Positions 5,551-8,188 of a DNA stretch of 8,188 bases are shown here, one piece after another; positions within the stretch are counted from its first letter, which is position 1; each line of letters begins with the position of its first letter. The translations under genes were made by a program, and so were the position numbers. The stretch is taken from the NCBI GenBank assembly GCA_029261435.1, contig JAJDBI010000321.1, positions 1 to 8,188 of the forward strand, read 5' to 3'. Origin of the DNA: Nitrospinaceae bacterium. Its GTDB lineage: Bacteria; Nitrospinota; Nitrospinia; Nitrospinales; VA-1. The notes beneath the pieces were generated by a model, which made no database searches, was not told the origin of the DNA, and was given only the letters and a program-made list of their open reading frames with translations.

Positions 5551-6135
5551 ACGGTATTTTACGGGAATTTCAAGGATGCGCAGTCCTTTCTTCACAGCTT
5601 TGATCTGCATCTCCACCGTCCAGCCGAAGTTGGTGTCTTGCATGGCAATAGCCTTCAACGAGTCGTAGCGAATGGCGCGGAAGGGCCCTAAATCTGTGTA
5701 CCGATGACGAAAAAAAAGGTGTATTAAGAACACAGCCAATTGATTGCCATAACGCGATTGTGGTAGCAATGACAAACGGCTTTTGGGAAGTATCATCCGG
5801 CTACCCAGAACAAAATCCATTTCTCCTGTTTCTATCGGGTCGACCAGTTTGACAATCTCTTCTGGGTAGTCGCTGAAATCTCCATCGAGAAACACTACGA
5901 TATCTGGATCATCCAGTTCAGAAATCCCCTTCAGGCATGCAGAGCCGTAGCCTCTTCTTTTTTCAGCAACCACTCTTGCGCCTTTTTCACTGGCGCATTT
6001 GGCGGTATTGTCGGTCGAGTTGTTATCGACAACTATGATTTCATATATTTGTTCTTGCGGGAGAGCATCGAGAACCAGCCCTATAGACTGCTCTTCATTG
6101 AATGCGGGGATAATGACGGAAATACGGGAAGGCAT
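5452..6135 (-). CDS. Family-2 glycosyltransferase, polyprenyl/dolichyl-phosphate sugar transferase type
   Basis: A 227-residue GT-A fold enzyme matching dolichol-phosphate-mannose-synthase-like proteins in length and motifs. These are ISVIIPAFNEE (residues 5-15), IIVVDNNSTDNT (33-44) for nucleotide binding, RRGYGSACLKGI (60-71), the metal-binding DGD (84-86) within VVFLDGDFSDYPEEI, GSRM (111-114), TDLGPFRAIR (147-156), and FGWTVEMQIKAVKKGLRILEIPV (170-192). The C-terminus carries the usual R-x-G-x-SKI-x-GT segment and ends in a short hydrophobic tail without the two membrane helices found in some relatives. It probably transfers a sugar from a nucleotide sugar to a lipid-phosphate carrier at the inner face of the membrane; donor and acceptor are not predictable. 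The start has GGAG eleven bases upstream. It lies 95 bp behind trpA, past a palindrome, so it may or may not share that transcript. Confidence 0.88.
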   Translation of the reverse strand: MPSRISVIIPAFNEEQSIGLVLDALPQEQIYEIIVVDNNSTDNTAKCASEKGARVVAEKRRGYGSACLKGISELDDPDIVVFLDGDFSDYPEEIVKLVDPIETGEMDFVLGSRMILPKSRLSLLPQSRYGNQLAVFLIHLFFRHRYTDLGPFRAIRYDSLKAIAMQDTNFGWTVEMQIKAVKKGLRILEIPVKYRDRIGVSKITGTFSGTIKAGTKIIYTIFRYLLT

Positions 6136-6194
6136 GAAGGTTTATGCTCCGATTCTGGAGCTGATAGACATATGCTAAAAGCAACCGCCTCAAT

Positions 6195-6208
6195 CCCCCT
6201 TATGGGGG
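6195..6208. other. C/G-rich palindrome between trpA and the glycosyltransferase gene
   Basis: CCCCC, loop TTAT, GGGGG, followed by GCCAGGGGG. It resembles the G/C-tract palindromic intergenic repeats seen in many copies in some proteobacterial genomes, but one copy cannot prove that. There is no T-run on either side, so it is at best an imperfect terminator for the trp genes. Confidence 0.5.
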
Positions 6209-6230
6209 GCCAGGGGGTTAAATATTGGGG

Positions 6231-7019
6231 TCAGTTGAGAGCTGTTCTAATACCCGATATAAATTCAGTAATACTTTTATCGCGCTCGACGGGGTCGGAA
6301 TGGGATTCGATCAACTTGACTATTGCGCTCCCAATAATAACTCCATCCGAGCATTTCCCGGCTTCTTTTGCCTGTTCGGGTCCGGAGATTCCAAATCCAA
6401 CCAGCACTGGAAGATCCACATTACTTTTAATGTTAGAAACTTTCTCTTCCAGATTTTTAGAAAGAGCCTCTTTCGTACCTGTTGTTCCCGTCAGAGAAAC
6501 ATAATAGATGAAACCTTTGCTCACCTCCCCGATCATCTGAATCCGGTCAGGAGTACTGGTGGGGGCTAATAGAAAAATTGTATCCAGATTCTTTGCATTC
6601 GCAAATTCTAAAAAATCACCCGCCTCTTCCGGTGGAAGATCAGGCAGGATCACGCCATCCACTCCGGCACTGACTGCATCTTCAATAAATTTTTCCTGAC
6701 CATAAGCGAAAATCGGATTAAAACTACTCATCAGAACTATCGGTAATTGCGACTGACTGCGAATATCTTTCACCAACTCGATAATTTTTTTCAGGGTGGT
6801 GCCATTTTGTAGAGATCGATGTGCAGAAGCCTGAATAACCGGGCCATCGGCAAGAGGGTCGGAAAACGGGACACCTATCTCAATGATATCCGCTCCCCCT
6901 TTCTCAATCGTCAAAAAAATATCTTTTGAGGCAGGCAGATCTGGGTCTCCGGCAGTGAAAAAGGCCACCAGAGCTTTTTTGCCATTTAAATTTTTGAAAC
7001 GGTCATCTATCCGGCTCAC
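6231..7019 (-). CDS. trpA: Tryptophan synthase alpha chain
   Basis: This 262-residue protein is a full-length TrpA. It splits indole-3-glycerol phosphate into indole and glyceraldehyde 3-phosphate and channels indole to the beta chain in the cytoplasmic alpha2-beta2 complex. The catalytic acids are E47 (ADIIEIGVPFSDP) and D58 (PLADGPVIQ), equivalent to E49 and D60 of E. coli. Also visible are VAFFTAGDPD at the start of the barrel, DGVILPDLPPEE, YYVSLTGTTG and the phosphate-binding GFGIS and GSAIV near the end. The start is GTG (7019-7017), overlapping the trpB stop as GTGA. GGGAG seven bases before it on the minus strand gives a good ribosome binding site inside trpB. The overlap implies coupled synthesis of the two subunits. 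No leader peptide or attenuator can be judged because the operon begins outside the window. Confidence 0.97.
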   Translation of the reverse strand: MSRIDDRFKNLNGKKALVAFFTAGDPDLPASKDIFLTIEKGGADIIEIGVPFSDPLADGPVIQASAHRSLQNGTTLKKIIELVKDIRSQSQLPIVLMSSFNPIFAYGQEKFIEDAVSAGVDGVILPDLPPEEAGDFLEFANAKNLDTIFLLAPTSTPDRIQMIGEVSKGFIYYVSLTGTTGTKEALSKNLEEKVSNIKSNVDLPVLVGFGISGPEQAKEAGKCSDGVIIGSAIVKLIESHSDPVERDKSITEFISGIRTALN

Positions 7020-8188
7020 AACGAAACTCCCATCATTTCCGCTACCTGATTCACATCCTTATCGCCCCGGCCTGACAGACAAACCAGAATGACTTCATCT
7101 TTTTTCATGGTCGGTGCCATTTTCATTACCTGGGCAATGGCATGTGCTGATTCGAGGGCTGGAATGATTCCTTCCAGTTGTGACAATAATTTGAATCCGC
7201 CCATCGCTTCTTCATCGCTGATCGGGACATACTCCGCCCTGCCCGTTTCTTTCAGGTGACTGTGCTCGCATCCCACACCGGGGTAGTCCAGTCCCGCTGA
7301 AATCGAATGCGCCTCGGTCACCTGCCCATCATCATCATACAGAAGGTAACTCATCATTCCATGTAGAACACCTGGCGATCCCTTGGTGATGGAAGCACCG
7401 TGTTTGTCGGTGTCAACACCCAGACCTGCGGCTTCAACTCCGACCAACCGAACTTTCTCATTCTCCAGAAACGGATAAAACAATCCCATAGAGTTACTGC
7501 CGCCTCCGACACAAGCAACACAGACATCGGGCAGTCGTCCTTCCATTTCCATGATCTGTTCGGTAGATTCTTCTCCAATTACCTTTTGAAAATCTCTGAC
7601 TATCATAGGATAAGGATGCGGACCCACCACAGAGCCAATGATATAATGAGTGCTCTCTACGGTAGTGATCCAGTTTCGAATGGCTTCACTGGTAGCATCC
7701 TTGAGAGTTCGTGTTCCGCCTGTCACAGGAGTCACCGTCGCTCCCAAAAGCCGCATACGAAAAACGTTGAGGGCCTGCCTTCGCATATCCTCTTCACCCA
7801 TAAACACTTCGCATTCCAGTCCGAACAAGGCCGCCGCAGTAGCTGTTGCCACTCCATGTTGCCCTGCCCCGGTCTCGGCAATCACTCGTTTCTTGCCCAT
7901 TCTTTTGGTCAACAATGCACTGCCAATGGTGTTGTTGATTTTATGCGCCCCGGTATGAGTCAGGTCTTCGCGTTTAAAATAAATCTTCGCACCGCCAAGA
8001 TGTTCAGTAAGTCGCTCGGCAAAATAAAGTGAAGTAGGACGACCCACATAATGTCTCAGATAATAGTCAAGATCCTTTTGAAACTGAGGATCATTTCGGG
8101 CCTCTTCATAAACCTGCTCTAACTCTTTAAGAGCAGGCATCAGGGTTTCTATGACATACTTGCCCCCAAATTTCCCAAAATGCCCACT
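7016..8188 (-). CDS. trpB: Tryptophan synthase beta chain, N-terminus cut by the window edge
   Basis: The frame is open to the right edge. The 16 codons before the internal ATG at 8140 read SGHFGKFGGKYVIETL, the conserved N-terminal part of TrpB, so that ATG is not the start and only a few residues are missing. About 390 residues are visible, near the usual length. The enzyme joins indole and serine to tryptophan using pyridoxal phosphate. Seen are the cofactor lysine in HTGAHKINNTIG (residue 83 of the visible part), the catalytic glutamate 22 residues later in AETGAGQHGVA, the phosphate-binding GGGSNSMG, and the LSGRGDKD C-terminal motif with the serine that contacts the pyridine ring. It is the TrpB1 type, as expected next to trpA, which it overlaps by four bases. 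Confidence 0.97.
   Translation of the reverse strand, partial: SGHFGKFGGKYVIETLMPALKELEQVYEEARNDPQFQKDLDYYLRHYVGRPTSLYFAERLTEHLGGAKIYFKREDLTHTGAHKINNTIGSALLTKRMGKKRVIAETGAGQHGVATATAAALFGLECEVFMGEEDMRRQALNVFRMRLLGATVTPVTGGTRTLKDATSEAIRNWITTVESTHYIIGSVVGPHPYPMIVRDFQKVIGEESTEQIMEMEGRLPDVCVACVGGGSNSMGLFYPFLENEKVRLVGVEAAGLGVDTDKHGASITKGSPGVLHGMMSYLLYDDDGQVTEAHSISAGLDYPGVGCEHSHLKETGRAEYVPISDEEAMGGFKLLSQLEGIIPALESAHAIAQVMKMAPTMKKDEVILVCLSGRGDKDVNQVAEMMGVSL

Overview
The window is a bacterial chromosomal segment with most genes on the minus strand. A complete trpA and a nearly complete trpB overlap at the right-hand end. Lipoprotein-like or secretory signal peptides on the two left-hand repeat proteins suggest a Gram-negative, free-living organism. 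The base composition is moderate. The sequence alone does not fix the phylum; a Nitrospinota- or deltaproteobacterium-like background is only a guess.

Layout, read right to left in the direction of transcription. trpB (cut by the window edge) and trpA overlap by four bases (GTGA) and encode tryptophan synthase. A short C/G-rich palindrome separates them from a family-2 glycosyltransferase (GT) of the polyprenyl-phosphate sugar transferase type. Then come a structured 240-bp leader, a questin-oxidase-like protein that starts with TTG, and a YcaQ/AlkX-type winged-helix DNA glycosylase. Beyond that is a roughly 1-kb stretch with one or two small genes on the plus strand, a good terminator and several hairpins. 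At the left end are two exported repeat proteins in tandem: a leucine-rich-repeat protein with exact 27-residue repeats, and an NHL-repeat protein with exact 56-residue units that runs off the left edge.

The most striking point is not a gene. The last 100 bp of the GT gene occur again, without gaps and 87% identical, at 3907-4006, directly behind the questin-oxidase-like gene. A third, shorter and more diverged copy lies at 1611-1682, four bases in front of the leucine-rich-repeat gene. All three copies have the same orientation, keep the GT reading frame and end at the GT stop codon. The copies therefore bracket two accessory modules (about 4007-5450, and about 1683-3906). The simplest reading is that the LRR-NHL pair once followed the GT gene directly, and that the modules entered at the GT 3' end, each carrying or creating a copy of it. 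Loss from a tandem GT array is the main alternative. No integrase or transposase is visible in the window.

Functionally, the trp genes are housekeeping. The GT probably modifies a lipid carrier or envelope glycan. The LRR and NHL proteins are probably co-transcribed periplasmic or surface proteins. The glycosylase and the questin-oxidase-like protein look like accessory cargo, and nothing in the sequence ties them to one pathway.
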